Of a DNA stretch of 64,000 nt, positions 44,114 to 53,858 are shown piece after piece. Below the pieces are notes generated by a model that ran no database searches, was not told the origin of the DNA, and saw nothing but the letters and a program-made list of their open reading frames with translations. The position numbers and the translations under genes are program-made. The stretch comes from Littorina saxatilis (Eukaryota; Mollusca; Gastropoda; Littorinimorpha; Littorinidae): the NCBI RefSeq assembly GCF_037325665.1, contig NC_090247.1, forward strand, positions 20,204,292 to 20,268,291. Direction: 5' to 3'. Positions within the stretch are counted from its first letter, which is position 1, and the number at the start of each line of letters is the position of its first letter.

Positions 44114-44524
44114 ATGGCTAGCTTGGTTATGATGGTGGGAGGTGCGATTGTAAATGCGCTTGCATTTTCTGGCAGCAACTATTTGTTTTCTAAACTGCAA
44201 AATGGTGAAGAGAGGGAAAGGCACAACAAAGCCATGGAACAACTGGCGAAAGCACAGGATGAATACGAGAAGAAACGAATTGCGCAGTTAGACTTTATGA
44301 ATGATAAACTCAGGCAGCAAGGACATGCAAACAAAACCTTTGCCAATGTTGATGCAGCCATTCAAGAATACTATCTTGTAACTGGAAAGAAAATGAAGAC
44401 AAGTGCTCCTCCAAAACTGGGTGACTTTTATCAGCCTTCAGAAGAGCAGAAGGTGGGCGAGATTGTTTTCATTGTTATTGGTATGGCTGTTGTTTACTTT
44501 ATTGCGCGTGCTGTCAAATCTTAA
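44114..44524 (+). CDS. Conserved Polinton ORF with membrane ends, 136 aa
   Basis: MASLVMMVGGAIVNALAFSG at the N-terminus (hydrophobic, Gly-rich), a charged helical centre (ERERHNKAMEQLAKAQDEYE), then KLGDFYQPSEEQKVGEIVFI leading into a second hydrophobic segment at the C-terminus. The FYQPSEEQK...GE motif is one I associate with a recurrent Polinton ORF of unknown function. It ends 21 bp before the integrase. Confidence 0.65.
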   Translation: MASLVMMVGGAIVNALAFSGSNYLFSKLQNGEERERHNKAMEQLAKAQDEYEKKRIAQLDFMNDKLRQQGHANKTFANVDAAIQEYYLVTGKKMKTSAPPKLGDFYQPSEEQKVGEIVFIVIGMAVVYFIARAVKS

Positions 44525-44545
44525 TATTCTGTCATTTAAAAAACC

Positions 44546-45508
44546 ATGAGTGATGCTTTGTTATCTAAAATATATTATTCCCCAAAAGGATACTGGAAAG
44601 GAAGAACTGCTATTGACAAGCTCAGTGACGCAGCAGGTGTTTCTCAAGATATAGCAAAGAAATGGTTGTCAAAGCAGGCAGTTTGGCAGATCTATTTACC
44701 TGCACCAAGAAAAATTACACGACCACACTTTGTTAACATTAAACCGAATGACACTCATCAAATAGACCTGCTGTATTTACCGCATGACACAGTCAGAAGG
44801 AAGAAATATAAGTATGCACTGACTGTAGTTGATGTTGCAACAAGATACAAAGATGCTGAACCGTTGACAGAGAAAAGTGCTATAGCTACAGCTGTTGCCC
44901 TGCAAGAAATTTACAGACGTGGACCACTAAAGTATCCCAGAATGATTCAGTGCGATGATGGTAAGGAGTTTAAAGGAGCTGTCAACCAGCTTCTGTTAAA
45001 ACATCATGTTACAGTGAAGAGAGGTATTCCAGGAAACCACAGGTCACAGGCTATTGTTGAGAGCTTTAACAAACAGTTGGCAGAAAAACTGTTTTCATAT
45101 CAGTACCATCAGGAATTTTTGGACACAGAAAGTAAATTGCGTAACACTGAATGGGTCAAAAGATTACCATCAGTACTTAGAGCAATGAATCTGGAGGTAT
45201 TTAAAGCTACAGGGTTAAGACCAGTTGATGCAATCAAACAGAAAACAATACCTGTTGCTCCAAAGTCAACAACACCAGTGGCATTACTACCTTTCAATCA
45301 GAAAGTCAGATATTTATATGCACCCGGTGAAGCTGAGGGTGACAGCAGGAAGCGTGCAACGGATCCAATCTGGAGTATTGACATTCATGAAATCAAGAGA
45401 GTAGTAGAGACAAATCCACCTATATATTACTTGAGAGAACCAGCACCGCAAAGAGCCTTTGTAAAAGAGGAATTACAATTAGTTCCACGTGGTACAGATG
45501 TTAAATGA
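44546..45508 (+). CDS. Polinton integrase (retroviral-type, DDE core)
   Basis: 320 aa from MSDALLSKIYYSPKGYWKGR. An N-terminal helical region leads to the rve-type core: HQIDLLYL (Asp about 74), QCDDGKEFKG (Asp about 137) and AIVESFNKQLAEKL (Glu about 172), the D,D35E pattern of retroviral-type integrases. The C-terminal part includes LLPFNQKVRYLYAPGEAEGD, a chromodomain-like or SH3-like tail. It cuts the element's ends and joins them to target DNA, giving the short target duplication seen at the borders. Located between the small-ORF block and the polymerase. Confidence 0.92.
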   Translation: MSDALLSKIYYSPKGYWKGRTAIDKLSDAAGVSQDIAKKWLSKQAVWQIYLPAPRKITRPHFVNIKPNDTHQIDLLYLPHDTVRRKKYKYALTVVDVATRYKDAEPLTEKSAIATAVALQEIYRRGPLKYPRMIQCDDGKEFKGAVNQLLLKHHVTVKRGIPGNHRSQAIVESFNKQLAEKLFSYQYHQEFLDTESKLRNTEWVKRLPSVLRAMNLEVFKATGLRPVDAIKQKTIPVAPKSTTPVALLPFNQKVRYLYAPGEAEGDSRKRATDPIWSIDIHEIKRVVETNPPIYYLREPAPQRAFVKEELQLVPRGTDVK

Positions 45509-45626
45509 TTTTTTATTTCAGATTTTATAGTGTTAACAAAAATGGAAGCTCTGAGAAAGAATTCTAAGCAACTTCATTTTTTTGATTTATATTTTTATTT
45601 TGAGTTATAAAATCAAACTCACAGCG

Positions 45627-48600
45627 ATGGAAGACTCTGTATTAGAATCTTTATCGACAGTATTTGACACCGTTGAATTACAAGTAACGGATCCTCAAAA
45701 TGTGCAGTCCAGTGTGCAAGACGCCATTGAACAAATTCCAAACAATTTGTTGATTGAACCTCCAGTAAAAGTGCAGATAGTCAGTTTAATAAAATACAAA
45801 ACAGTCAGTGATGAGGTGCTAGAAGTTCATGTTTCAACCAGACAACTAGCACTTAATTCTATGGCAGAATTGAATGGAAACTGGGCAGATGAAATGATGA
45901 AACGGTTTGAGCAAGCTGCAGAGGATGCAAAGATGAAAGGATCCGGATGGTCAGAAGGTGAAATTATAAAAATAGAATTGAAGCTAAGTAAATTTGCCCC
46001 CATCAGAGGTAGAAGTTACATACCTTTACCTCCTGCTCTTGTCAAAAAACGTGCTGTGCTGAACATAAAGAATGATGATGACAAATGTTTTATGTGGTGT
46101 GTTCTGGCAAGACTGTACAGTGTAAAGAAAAATGCAGAAAGAGTGTCTAACTATCATGCATACAGAAATAAACTAAACTTTACTGGTATTGAATTTCCTG
46201 TCAGCATTACAAGCATTGACAAATTTGAACAGCAAAACAAACCCATCACCGTAAATGTTTACACGTGGGATGAGGAAGATGAACTGAAACCAGTCAGAAT
46301 ATCAAAGAACTCACCAACGATTGGTGATTGTGATACTAACCATGTTGACATGTTACTAATGACTGATGGTGTAAAATATCATTACACTTTGATTCGTACA
46401 ATGAGTAGACTGATGGCGAGCACAAGCAATCACAATAGTAAACAAGACTTTTGTAGGCGATGTCTCTTGCGTATTCCATCAATTCATGCAGCACTTATAC
46501 ACAAGCAACATTGTAAGAGCGTTGATGATGCGGTTGTGAAGTTAACAACACCACCGCCAGACAGCAAAGTGTATTTTAAGAATGTATGCAAACTACAGAA
46601 AAGTCCTTATGTTGTTTATGCTGACTTTGAATCTATCATTGTGCCATATGAAGGACCTTTACCAAAAGACCTACCTAAAACAGTAACTCTAAGTAATCAT
46701 CAAGTCTGTTCATATGCATTTATTGTTGTTAGTTCAGATGGTAAACATTCTAAACCGCAATTGTACAGAGGACCTAATGCAGCAAAGAACTTCTTACAGC
46801 AAATGAACCAAGTGCGAAATGACTGCTCCAAACAACTGAATCTTTCAGACATTGTTATGAAACCTGAAGACCAAGAACAGTTTAACTCTACCACACAGTG
46901 TTGGATATGCGAACAAAGTCTAACACCAAACACAGACAATCCAATAGTAAGAGATCATGATCATGTAAGTGGGCAGTTCCGAGGAGCAGCACACAGCAAA
47001 TGTAATCTACAATTAAAGTTTGATCCTAAGACTTGGAAGCTTCCAATCTTCTTCCATAACTTGCGCGGTTATGATTCACATCTGATCATGCAGGCAGTAA
47101 CTGATGAATACAAAGCAAGATGCATTGCGCAGTCTTCAGAAAAGTACATGGCCTTTACTCTGAATAGTTTACACTTCTACGATTCTGCTCAACATCTGAT
47201 GGGAACACTTGAGTCTTTATCTTCATCACTAACTGCTTTCCCAATCACATGTAAGTACTTTGACAGTGACTTAGTTAGAAAGGGAGTCTATCCATATGAA
47301 TACATGGATTCGTGGGAGAGGTTTGATGAAGATGAGTTACCACCAAAGGATGCTTACTTCTCACGGCTGAAGGGTAAAGGTATAAGTGACGAAGACTATG
47401 AACACGCTAAGACTGCATGGAATAAATTAGGATGTAATACAATGGGTGATTATCATGATCAATATTTGTTGGCTGATGTTTGTTTACTTGCAGATATATT
47501 TGAGAATTACAGAAGAACATGTATGAAGCACTACAATCTAGATCCTTCACATTACATATCTGCACCAGGCATGAGCTGGGATGCATTTCTTAGATTTACA
47601 GGAGTAAAGATTGACTTGCTATCAGATCTACCTACACTTCAGATGATTGAAAATGGACTACGTGGAGGAATCAGTATGGCTTCACACAATTACTGCAAAG
47701 CCAACAACAAATACTTGGACGACTTTGATCCTATGAAACCTTCTAATTACATCATGTATCTAGATGCAAACAATTTGTATGGTTGGGCAATGTGTCAGAC
47801 GCTTCCACTTCGGAACTTTAAGATCTATTCAGGACCATTTTCACAATGTGTTGTGCTGACAATATTAAAAGCAGGCCCAGACAGTCGAAAGGGATGGATA
47901 CTAGAAGTTGACTTAGACTATCCACTATCACTTCATGATCTACATAATGATTATCCTTTAGCGGCTGAGAGGTTAAAAGTAAACCCAAGAGAACCTCCAA
48001 AGCTGGTGCCCAATCTGTTTCACAAAAAGAAGTATGTGTGTCACTACAGACTGTTACAGTTTTACATTAGACATGGATTAATTTTGAAGGCTGTTCATCG
48101 TATAATTTTATTTGATCAAGAACAGTTTATGAAACCTTACATCATGAAAAACACAGAACTGAGAACCAAAGCCGCTGATGCATCAGAGAAAGACTTTTTT
48201 AAACTGATGAACAACAGTTGCTTTGGTAAGACAATGGAAAACCCACACAAGAGAAAGGATGTTAGACTTGTTACAAGAGAAAATGAGGCCATCAAGCTGA
48301 CATCCAAACCACAGTATCAAGACTTTAAATACTTTCATGAACAGCTGTATGGTATCTTAATGAAAAAACTTGTAGTCAAGCTTGACAAACCAGTATTCAT
48401 AGGCTTTACTGTGCTAGAGTTGTCAAAACTGTTGATGCTTGAGTTTTTGTATGATTATTTGAAACCAAGATATCCCAAATCGAGAGTACTTTACACAGAC
48501 ACAGATTCATTCTTACTTGACATTCCAGCGGATGACATTTACAAAGATCTAGAAGCTGAAAGTCCTGCAGTAAAAGGAAAAGATTCTTTTTATGACACTT

Positions 48601-49010
48601 GCGACTACCCTAAAGAATCACCATTGCACTCAAATGTTAACAAGAAGGTTATTGGAAAGATGAAAGATGAAATGAATGGGAAGATAATTAAGGAGTATGT
48701 TGGATTGCGTGCAAAGATGTACAGTGTTGCAAGTGAGAAAGGGGTGGTTAAAAAAGCAAAGGGTGTAAGCAAACAGGTTGTAAAGTCGAGCATATCGCAT
48801 GATAACTACAAGGAAGCACTGTTTCAGAAGCGAGTGTTTCACCATGACAACCCTAAGATCAGTTCCGCGCTTCATCAGATCAACACAACTATTGTAAACA
48901 AGAAATCTTTAGATGCTAATGACACAAAGCGCGTTTATTCATCACCAGAATATTCTTATGCAATTGGGCACTGGAGAACAAACGCGGCTCCAAATAGTCT
49001 GAGTGTGTAA
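45627..49010 (+). CDS. Polinton protein-primed DNA polymerase B
   Basis: 1,127 aa using the ATG at 45627 (MEDSVLESLSTVFDTVELQV); an earlier in-frame ATG adds 15 hydrophobic residues. Regions: an N-terminal domain with a C-x2-C...H-x4-HC finger (FCRRCLL...HKQHC, about 272); exonuclease block YVVYADFESI (about 326); an endonuclease VII-like Cys/His insert CWICEQS...VRDHDHVSGQFRGAAHSKC (about 425-460); polymerase motif A YLDANNLYGWAMCQ (about 710), motif B LMNNSCFGKTMENP (about 860) and motif C YTDTDSFLLDI (about 955). It copies the linear element from its ends using a protein primer. Typical length for the family. Confidence 0.95.
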   Translation: MEDSVLESLSTVFDTVELQVTDPQNVQSSVQDAIEQIPNNLLIEPPVKVQIVSLIKYKTVSDEVLEVHVSTRQLALNSMAELNGNWADEMMKRFEQAAEDAKMKGSGWSEGEIIKIELKLSKFAPIRGRSYIPLPPALVKKRAVLNIKNDDDKCFMWCVLARLYSVKKNAERVSNYHAYRNKLNFTGIEFPVSITSIDKFEQQNKPITVNVYTWDEEDELKPVRISKNSPTIGDCDTNHVDMLLMTDGVKYHYTLIRTMSRLMASTSNHNSKQDFCRRCLLRIPSIHAALIHKQHCKSVDDAVVKLTTPPPDSKVYFKNVCKLQKSPYVVYADFESIIVPYEGPLPKDLPKTVTLSNHQVCSYAFIVVSSDGKHSKPQLYRGPNAAKNFLQQMNQVRNDCSKQLNLSDIVMKPEDQEQFNSTTQCWICEQSLTPNTDNPIVRDHDHVSGQFRGAAHSKCNLQLKFDPKTWKLPIFFHNLRGYDSHLIMQAVTDEYKARCIAQSSEKYMAFTLNSLHFYDSAQHLMGTLESLSSSLTAFPITCKYFDSDLVRKGVYPYEYMDSWERFDEDELPPKDAYFSRLKGKGISDEDYEHAKTAWNKLGCNTMGDYHDQYLLADVCLLADIFENYRRTCMKHYNLDPSHYISAPGMSWDAFLRFTGVKIDLLSDLPTLQMIENGLRGGISMASHNYCKANNKYLDDFDPMKPSNYIMYLDANNLYGWAMCQTLPLRNFKIYSGPFSQCVVLTILKAGPDSRKGWILEVDLDYPLSLHDLHNDYPLAAERLKVNPREPPKLVPNLFHKKKYVCHYRLLQFYIRHGLILKAVHRIILFDQEQFMKPYIMKNTELRTKAADASEKDFFKLMNNSCFGKTMENPHKRKDVRLVTRENEAIKLTSKPQYQDFKYFHEQLYGILMKKLVVKLDKPVFIGFTVLELSKLLMLEFLYDYLKPRYPKSRVLYTDTDSFLLDIPADDIYKDLEAESPAVKGKDSFYDTCDYPKESPLHSNVNKKVIGKMKDEMNGKIIKEYVGLRAKMYSVASEKGVVKKAKGVSKQVVKSSISHDNYKEALFQKRVFHHDNPKISSALHQINTTIVNKKSLDANDTKRVYSSPEYSYAIGHWRTNAAPNSLSV

Positions 49011-49320
49011 TAAGAATTTTTGTCAATCGGGAAAACCCACTATGACAGCTTTGTTTTGACTGCAGCGGGGAACAGGACGTTGCTTGCGTTAGGGAAGTGT
49101 TTGTGAAAGGGGAGTATGCTTTGTTGAGTTTCAAAGCAGCCACCAAGTACACTTGTCAAAGCTTGATTCAATAAACAAGTCATTTGCATAAAGTGCACTC
49201 GGCGGCCGCCCGAAGGCAGCCTTTGAAGCGAAGTAGAGCAGTGAAGCAGGGTGTTGACCTATTTTGGCGCAACTGGCAGTTGCGTGACCTGATTGCAGTG
49301 TTAGCTCTAACTCTTTTTTC
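49011..49320. other. Gap between polymerase and right accessory ORF
   Basis: About 310 bp with GCGGCGGCCGCCCGAAGG near 49200 and an AATAAACAAG near 49172 that could serve as a 3' signal for the polymerase transcript. No ORF. Confidence 0.5.
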
Positions 49321-50163
49321 CTACTCTTGTGATTGCTGTTGATGTATATTTGGAACCATTGACGTCACTTTCTCAGCCCAATAAAGCCTGATATCCTCAT
49401 TCTTTTCAAACATGGTTTTGAGTTCTTTTCTCATGTTGAAGACTTCATAAAAAGACATCCCAACTGTGCTGAATTTGGCTCTGTATGGAAATAGTAAACG
49501 GGCAATCTCCCTCAATCTCCGTGCATACGTAGAAGAAATTTTAACGTTTCTTTCCAACCAGCCATCCCAGGTCTCATTATGAATGCCTTTCCCTTGTTCT
49601 GCTTCATAAAACTTAAATGCGATTTCTAGAACCATTCCATATTGCAAATTGAAGCCCATTGAAGTTGCCTCCTGCCTTTGTATGTGTCTATATCCCTCAA
49701 CTAACTTTTCAATGGCACTTGCTGATGATGTGATATCTTCCGGATTAAAAAAGAACACTTCCTTCCTAACTTTCATGCTTACATCAACAATTTTTGACTT
49801 TAAATATTCGTGGAGTTCATTTAACGTCATTGTTGTTTTGGTTTTCTTTGGTTTTCCTCCATACAAATCTGAAAGTTTCCGTTTTGGGCGTGAAGGAAAT
49901 TTAGGTAGTTTTCCACTCTGAGATGGCCCTTCATTTTTCATTTGCGATAATACTTCAACAAAATTGTTGAGGTAACTGAGGTGCTCTTCAATAGTTAAAA
50001 ACTGCTCAGAATTCCATTCACTCAATGATTCCGGTATATCCATAGTTGGTGAATGTAAAATTAAAGTTGATGACTGTGTTGAAAAATCTAATAGATTTTG
50101 ATGAGCAACTTGTGATTCAAGAATTTCTCTCTCTAATTCTTCAGAAATGCTATCTTGAGACAT
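49321..50163 (-). CDS. Unrecognised Polinton accessory ORF at the right end, 280 aa
   Basis: MSQDSISEELEREILESQVA begins an acidic Ser/Glu-rich N-terminus. A basic RPKRKLSDLYGGKPKKTK (about 92-110) looks like a nuclear localisation signal. The C-terminal half is helical, with WDGWLERNVKISSTYARRLR near residues 202-221, a W-x2-WL...S-x2-YARRLRE pattern like a helix-turn-helix. It is the only gene reading toward the left from the right end and is not among the common Polinton genes I know. A nuclear DNA-binding accessory or regulatory protein is a reasonable guess, no more. It may be lineage-specific cargo. Confidence 0.6.
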   Translation of the reverse strand: MSQDSISEELEREILESQVAHQNLLDFSTQSSTLILHSPTMDIPESLSEWNSEQFLTIEEHLSYLNNFVEVLSQMKNEGPSQSGKLPKFPSRPKRKLSDLYGGKPKKTKTTMTLNELHEYLKSKIVDVSMKVRKEVFFFNPEDITSSASAIEKLVEGYRHIQRQEATSMGFNLQYGMVLEIAFKFYEAEQGKGIHNETWDGWLERNVKISSTYARRLREIARLLFPYRAKFSTVGMSFYEVFNMRKELKTMFEKNEDIRLYWAEKVTSMVPNIHQQQSQE

Positions 50164-50464
50164 AAATATTTAGCAAATATAGTGACAGTAAAAACACTTC
50201 TCTCACAGAAAACACAACTGCACGGTAGGCGACTCCGGAATGAAATGACAAAATCACTAGGCTATGTTACTATCAACACACAGTGGTGGGCGGAAGTGAC
50301 GTAACTGTTGCTATCACATGATTTAATCTTGTCTTGCCATTGGAGGAATATAGAAGACAAGCTTGCAGGCTGGCCTGGATCAAAACACACGCTGGCTGTT
50401 TGTCTTTACCAGATCAATACGACGGGCAGATTGGATTAATATTTCAATGGAAACTAAATTTAGC
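50164..50464. other. Upstream region of the accessory ORF, inside the Polinton
   Basis: No ORF with support (a 95-codon plus-strand frame runs into the terminal repeat and is chance). It contains GGAAGTGACGTAACTG near 50291, a CRE-like core, in the likely promoter of the minus-strand accessory gene. Confidence 0.45.
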
Positions 50465-50697
50465 GTTGTATAAGAGAAAGGGGGAATGTACGTTCTGGGT
50501 TACTGATTCCGACAGACCCGGCATTGGTTCAAAACAACCTTACTTTACTGTATTTTTTTTGTATGGATTTATGCAGTATTTTTCTGATTTTGTCGCATGT
50601 TTCATTTTAGTAAAAGTTTAGTCCAGAAGCCTATTTTTGGTTAATATTTAGGGTCTGTCGGAATCGGTGAGCCAGAACGTACATTCCCCCTTTCTCT
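50465..50697. repeat. Right terminal inverted repeat of the Polinton, itself a hairpin
   Basis: Reverse complement of the left repeat with about five substitutions and one A-run length change. Its outer and inner arms also pair. Where the left repeat has A at position 11 in both arms, the right one has G in both arms. Confidence 0.9.
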
Positions 50698-50966
50698 CCG
50701 TGCGTTGTCTTCTGGATCTGGATCTGGATCTGGATTCGTTACGTTGCAGGAACCACTTAGGGTCTTGGTGTGACTCCGCCATTAGCGTAGCAATGTGTGC
50801 ACGTTCGTAGCATGCTGCTCCAAAATCCTAGCAGTTGGTAGCTTTGTTTTGGGTATCTATCTATTCATTCGTCATGCAGTTTTCTGTTGCAGTGATTGAG
50901 TCTGCTGTGTTACAAGGGATTTTTTTGACTGCTAATTGTTCATGTTTTTCAGTTGCTGATCAGTAT

Positions 50967-51066
50967 ATGGCATTTTCAACGATGGGGCTGACTACTACTG
51001 TGATGCTGTTGCTGGTGGTAACGATTGCACACGGGTGGAGCAGCAAGCAAGTCTGCAGGAGGAATG
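50967..51066 (+). CDS. Host secreted EB-PAN protein, exon 1 (signal peptide)
   Basis: From the ATG at 50967 the exon encodes MAFSTMGLTTTVMLLLVVTI then AHGWSSKQVCRRN, a signal peptide with a clear hydrophobic core and probable cleavage after AHG or nearby. The donor is AAT G|GTTGGT in phase 1 (acceptable, not strong). Joined to 56397-56522 and 63038-63351 it gives a continuous 179-codon ORF with stop, exons of 100, 126 and 314 nt. The frame continues upstream to 50835 without a better start. It begins about 185 bp after the right edge of the MITE/Polinton composite. Confidence 0.65.
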
Positions 51067-51686
51067 GTTGGTGTCATTTTCTGTAAATGTTCTTGATCAA
51101 ATTCAAGACCACTGTCGATTATCTTCATTTTCATTTTCATTTTCATTTTAATTACTTAATTGTCTCATCGCTGGTAAACTCGGGTCGCTTCCCTGTGAAA
51201 AAACTGCAGCAACAGAGTCGCGCTGCCCAGGTGTATATAGAGAATACTAAACTTGGCCAAAACATTATTGCAACAAACTTCAAACCCAAATTAAAGCATT
51301 AATCCCCGTGTCAATTCATTAAAACTGTATATGCCAGGGAAGGCCGTTCATTCAACCTTCAGGATCACCTTTTGGATTAAATATTTATTTTACAGGGATT
51401 ACGTGACCGCCGCTCAAGTAAGGCTACCCTCAAAATCGACGAGACAAAAACGGAAGAGCCGAATGAAAAATCGAGAAAAAAAAATCACAATAGGCAAACC
51501 TTTGCAACTTTGACATACGAGAGAAAGTCAACCCAATTATCTACTCTGAACAGATTGTTTTGTTTTGCTACCTTGCGTATTTCGCGTGCTATGCCATTCC
51601 TACTGATGCAGGTGTCGATCGCAAGAGCGGTCAAAAACGGGACTGTTTGCGTCATTTGTTAGCTGTTCACTATTTGAAAAAACAAG

Positions 51687-51751
<65 letters not shown>

Positions 51752-51796
51752 TGTGTCTGTGTCTGTGTGCATGTGCGTGCGTGCGTGCGTGCGTGC

Positions 51797-51834
<38 letters not shown>

Positions 51835-52548
51835 AGGGATTACCAGAAAAACTCCTCCGACGATCTTGATAAAACTTTACATGAGAATTCCTACACATTC
51901 CGTAACTTAAATTGTATCTAAAAGACATTTTACGCTTACAAGAGCAGGTTCTGCCAAAATCCAAGGCTTAGATTGCAGGAAAAAGAAAACGTTCCTGAAT
52001 TTAAAATCCTAAAATTCAACATCATAGTATGGTATCATTGCATGAAGGAACAACTTACAACTTCATTTAGAGAGAGAGAAAATAAGGAGAACAACAGTCT
52101 TTCATTGACCTCGGAGAGAAGGACCGTAAACTCACGTAGCAGAGGCCAACATCGCTATACCAAGGAGCGGCGGGCTAGAAATACCAAAATTAATAACTTA
52201 CCAAAAACACATGCCACACGTAAATGCTAATAACTTCTGGATCTGTTCAACGAATGACACTTTGTTTAAATTTGGCGAGTGTGGCTACCGTTAAATGTCA
52301 AACCTCCTCCTGTTGAGTCGATCCCCGAATTTCAAGAGAGCGCACAAGTCAAACCACTTGACCTACAAACGTGACACTTTGTGAACTAATCATGTATAAG
52401 CTGAAGTTAATGCACACCAAATATATAAGATGCAGAAGGTATAAGCATTTTGTCTAGGTGTTTCTTTGTTGGGGGGTCACGCTGGAGACCACCATGTAAG
52501 CTGAGAAAGGAAACAAACTTGCATTGGTCCTCAAAAGCCTACAAGGTT
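51067..52548. other. Intron 1, first part: repeat fragments and GT tract
   Basis: Contains a CATTTT run near 51127, a fragment of the third SINE family at 51156-51248 (GGGTCGCTTCCC, GCAGCAACA), one arm of the fold-back family of 59012-60954 at 51251-51655, a (GT)n/(CGTG)n tract at 51689-51833 followed by GACGATCTTGATAAAACTTT, a distant relative of the CATTTAGTCAAG family, and at 52240-52430 a diverged piece of the 7779-8514 element. No exon is supported. Confidence 0.65.
51251..51655 (+). repeat. Single arm of the AACTTGGCCAAAA fold-back family
   Basis: AAACTTGGCCAAAACATTAT, CAAACCCAAATTAAAGCATT, GGATCACCTTTTGG and TCGATCGCAAGAGCGGTCAA match 59012-59400 in order. It has only one arm and no inverted partner nearby. 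Confidence 0.85.
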
Positions 52549-52850
52549 AAAGAGATGTTTAAAAACAGCAACACGGCAGAAAGAAATGTTTGGTCTGGAG
52601 GCATTTCTGGATGTGACCAAGGTTAAAGAGATGTTTAAAAACAGCAACACGGCAGAAAGAAATGTTTGGTCTGGAGGCATTTCTGGATGTGACCAAGGTT
52701 AAAGAGATGTTTAAAAACAGCAACACGGCAGAAAGAAATGTTTGGTCTGGAGGCATTTCTGGATGTGACCAAGGTTAAAGAGATGTTTAAAAACAGCAAC
52801 ACGGCAGAAAGAAATGTTTGGTCTGGAGGCATTTCTGGATGTGACCAAGG
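52549..52850. repeat. 76 bp satellite, first block, four copies
   Basis: The unit starts AGAGATGTTTAAAAACAGCA and ends with GGATGTGACCAAGGTTAA. The four copies are virtually identical, so they were homogenised recently. The period of 76 is not a multiple of three, so the small frames here are not protein repeats. The array continues after the inserted element, at 53859. Confidence 0.95.
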
Positions 52851-52854
52851 TTAA

Positions 52855-53854
52855 AGGCACAGTAAGCCTCCCGTAAACACCCTTTCATTTAAACACTCAC
52901 CGATTGAGAACATCCTCCGTAAAGAGCGAACAATTTTCAAAGAATTTATTTTTGCGTGGTTTATCTTACCCCTGAGCCATCGTGAACCCGTGTGATCCAG
53001 TTTCCCTTTTTCACAATGTAGTCGTCAGTTAGTCATTTGAATGCGACTCGATGTGAGCTTATCTACAATAGCACGTTTTTATGCACAAAACAAACGGCTG
53101 TGGTTCACAAGAACTCTAGGGATGGCTTTTGACTGTTGAGAGGAACGGCGATATGCATAACCCGTCGTCTGCTACGACCCTTGCGTGACCCTGCTTCCGG
53201 GCTTTTCTTTTTTCAAACTTTCACAACTTCGAATTGGACTGATCTGGTCTTGATGAAAAAAGAATTCTTTTATGATTAAAGAATGTTTGTGTAACAAGCT
53301 GTCAATTTATAATTTAGATTTTAAAAGTTAGGTCTAGCGCAGAAACGCACCACGGTCCAAAAACATTCTGATAATCATCGATCCACGGCTATCGCCAGTT
53401 TACATCGATAGAATGAGACCCGAAGGGAAGTAACTCATTTTTGACCTAAGTTCAGGATGGGTCCAAAAAGTGTTCGAGACAATCTGCAAAATTAATTCTT
53501 TACAAATTGCTCGCTCTTTACGTAGGGCACCTAGGATGTTCCCGTTTGGTGAGCGTTCAAATGGAATGGTGTTTGTACTGTGTGTAAAAGCCTGACAGTA
53601 TCTGTGAAGGGAGGTTTACTGTCCGGGCGTGATTTCCGGTATTGAATATTCATAACAGCCGTCCAGCACCAAAACGAGGCGCCATTGTTGTAGAGGAGCA
53701 AGTCCACGAAAATAAATTCTTTGAACATTTCTCACGCTCGACAGAAAGCAGCCAGGATGTTACCGTTCGGTGAGCGTTCAAATGGAAGTATGCTTGTACT
53801 GTATGTAGACGCTCGGGGAGCTCTGTGATGGTTTACGGGAGGCTTACTGTGCCT
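52855..53854. mobile_element. 1,000 bp TTAA-target element inserted into the 76 bp satellite
   Basis: Ends AGGCACAGTAAGCCTCCCGT and ACGGGAGGCTTACTGTGCCT are perfectly inverted and TTAA is duplicated at 52851-52854 and 53855-53858. The satellite unit itself contains GGTTAAAG, so the target is visible and restored. A second, older copy is at 13995-16027. The right half holds two diverged copies of the subterminal block (GTTCAAATGGAA...TTGTACTGT). It has no ORF. TTAA targets occur in piggyBac and Kolobok; the end sequence differs from the piggyBac-like element at 32.5 kb. Confidence 0.85.
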
Positions 53855-53858
53855 TTAA

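Larger units (their letters stand above)
35867..50697 (+). mobile_element. Polinton (Maverick), 14.8 kb, looks whole (fossil)
   Basis: Terminal inverted repeats of 234 and 233 bp, about 97-98% alike, bound the element. CCGTG is duplicated on both sides (35862-35866, 50698-50702). Parts: three minus-strand ORFs at the left, a plus-strand ORF, a minus-strand coiled-coil ORF, then a long plus-strand block with major capsid, ATPase, four small ORFs, integrase and protein-primed polymerase, and a minus-strand accessory ORF at the right. No obvious breaks are visible in the recognised parts. I did not recognise an adenovirus-type protease. The similarity of the ends and open frames suggests a recent insertion. 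The 5 bp duplication is slightly shorter than the usual 6. Confidence 0.95.

Noticed and set aside
50334-50621. 95-codon frame at the right end of the Polinton
   Set aside because: It runs across the boundary of the terminal repeat, which is non-coding at the other end of the element.
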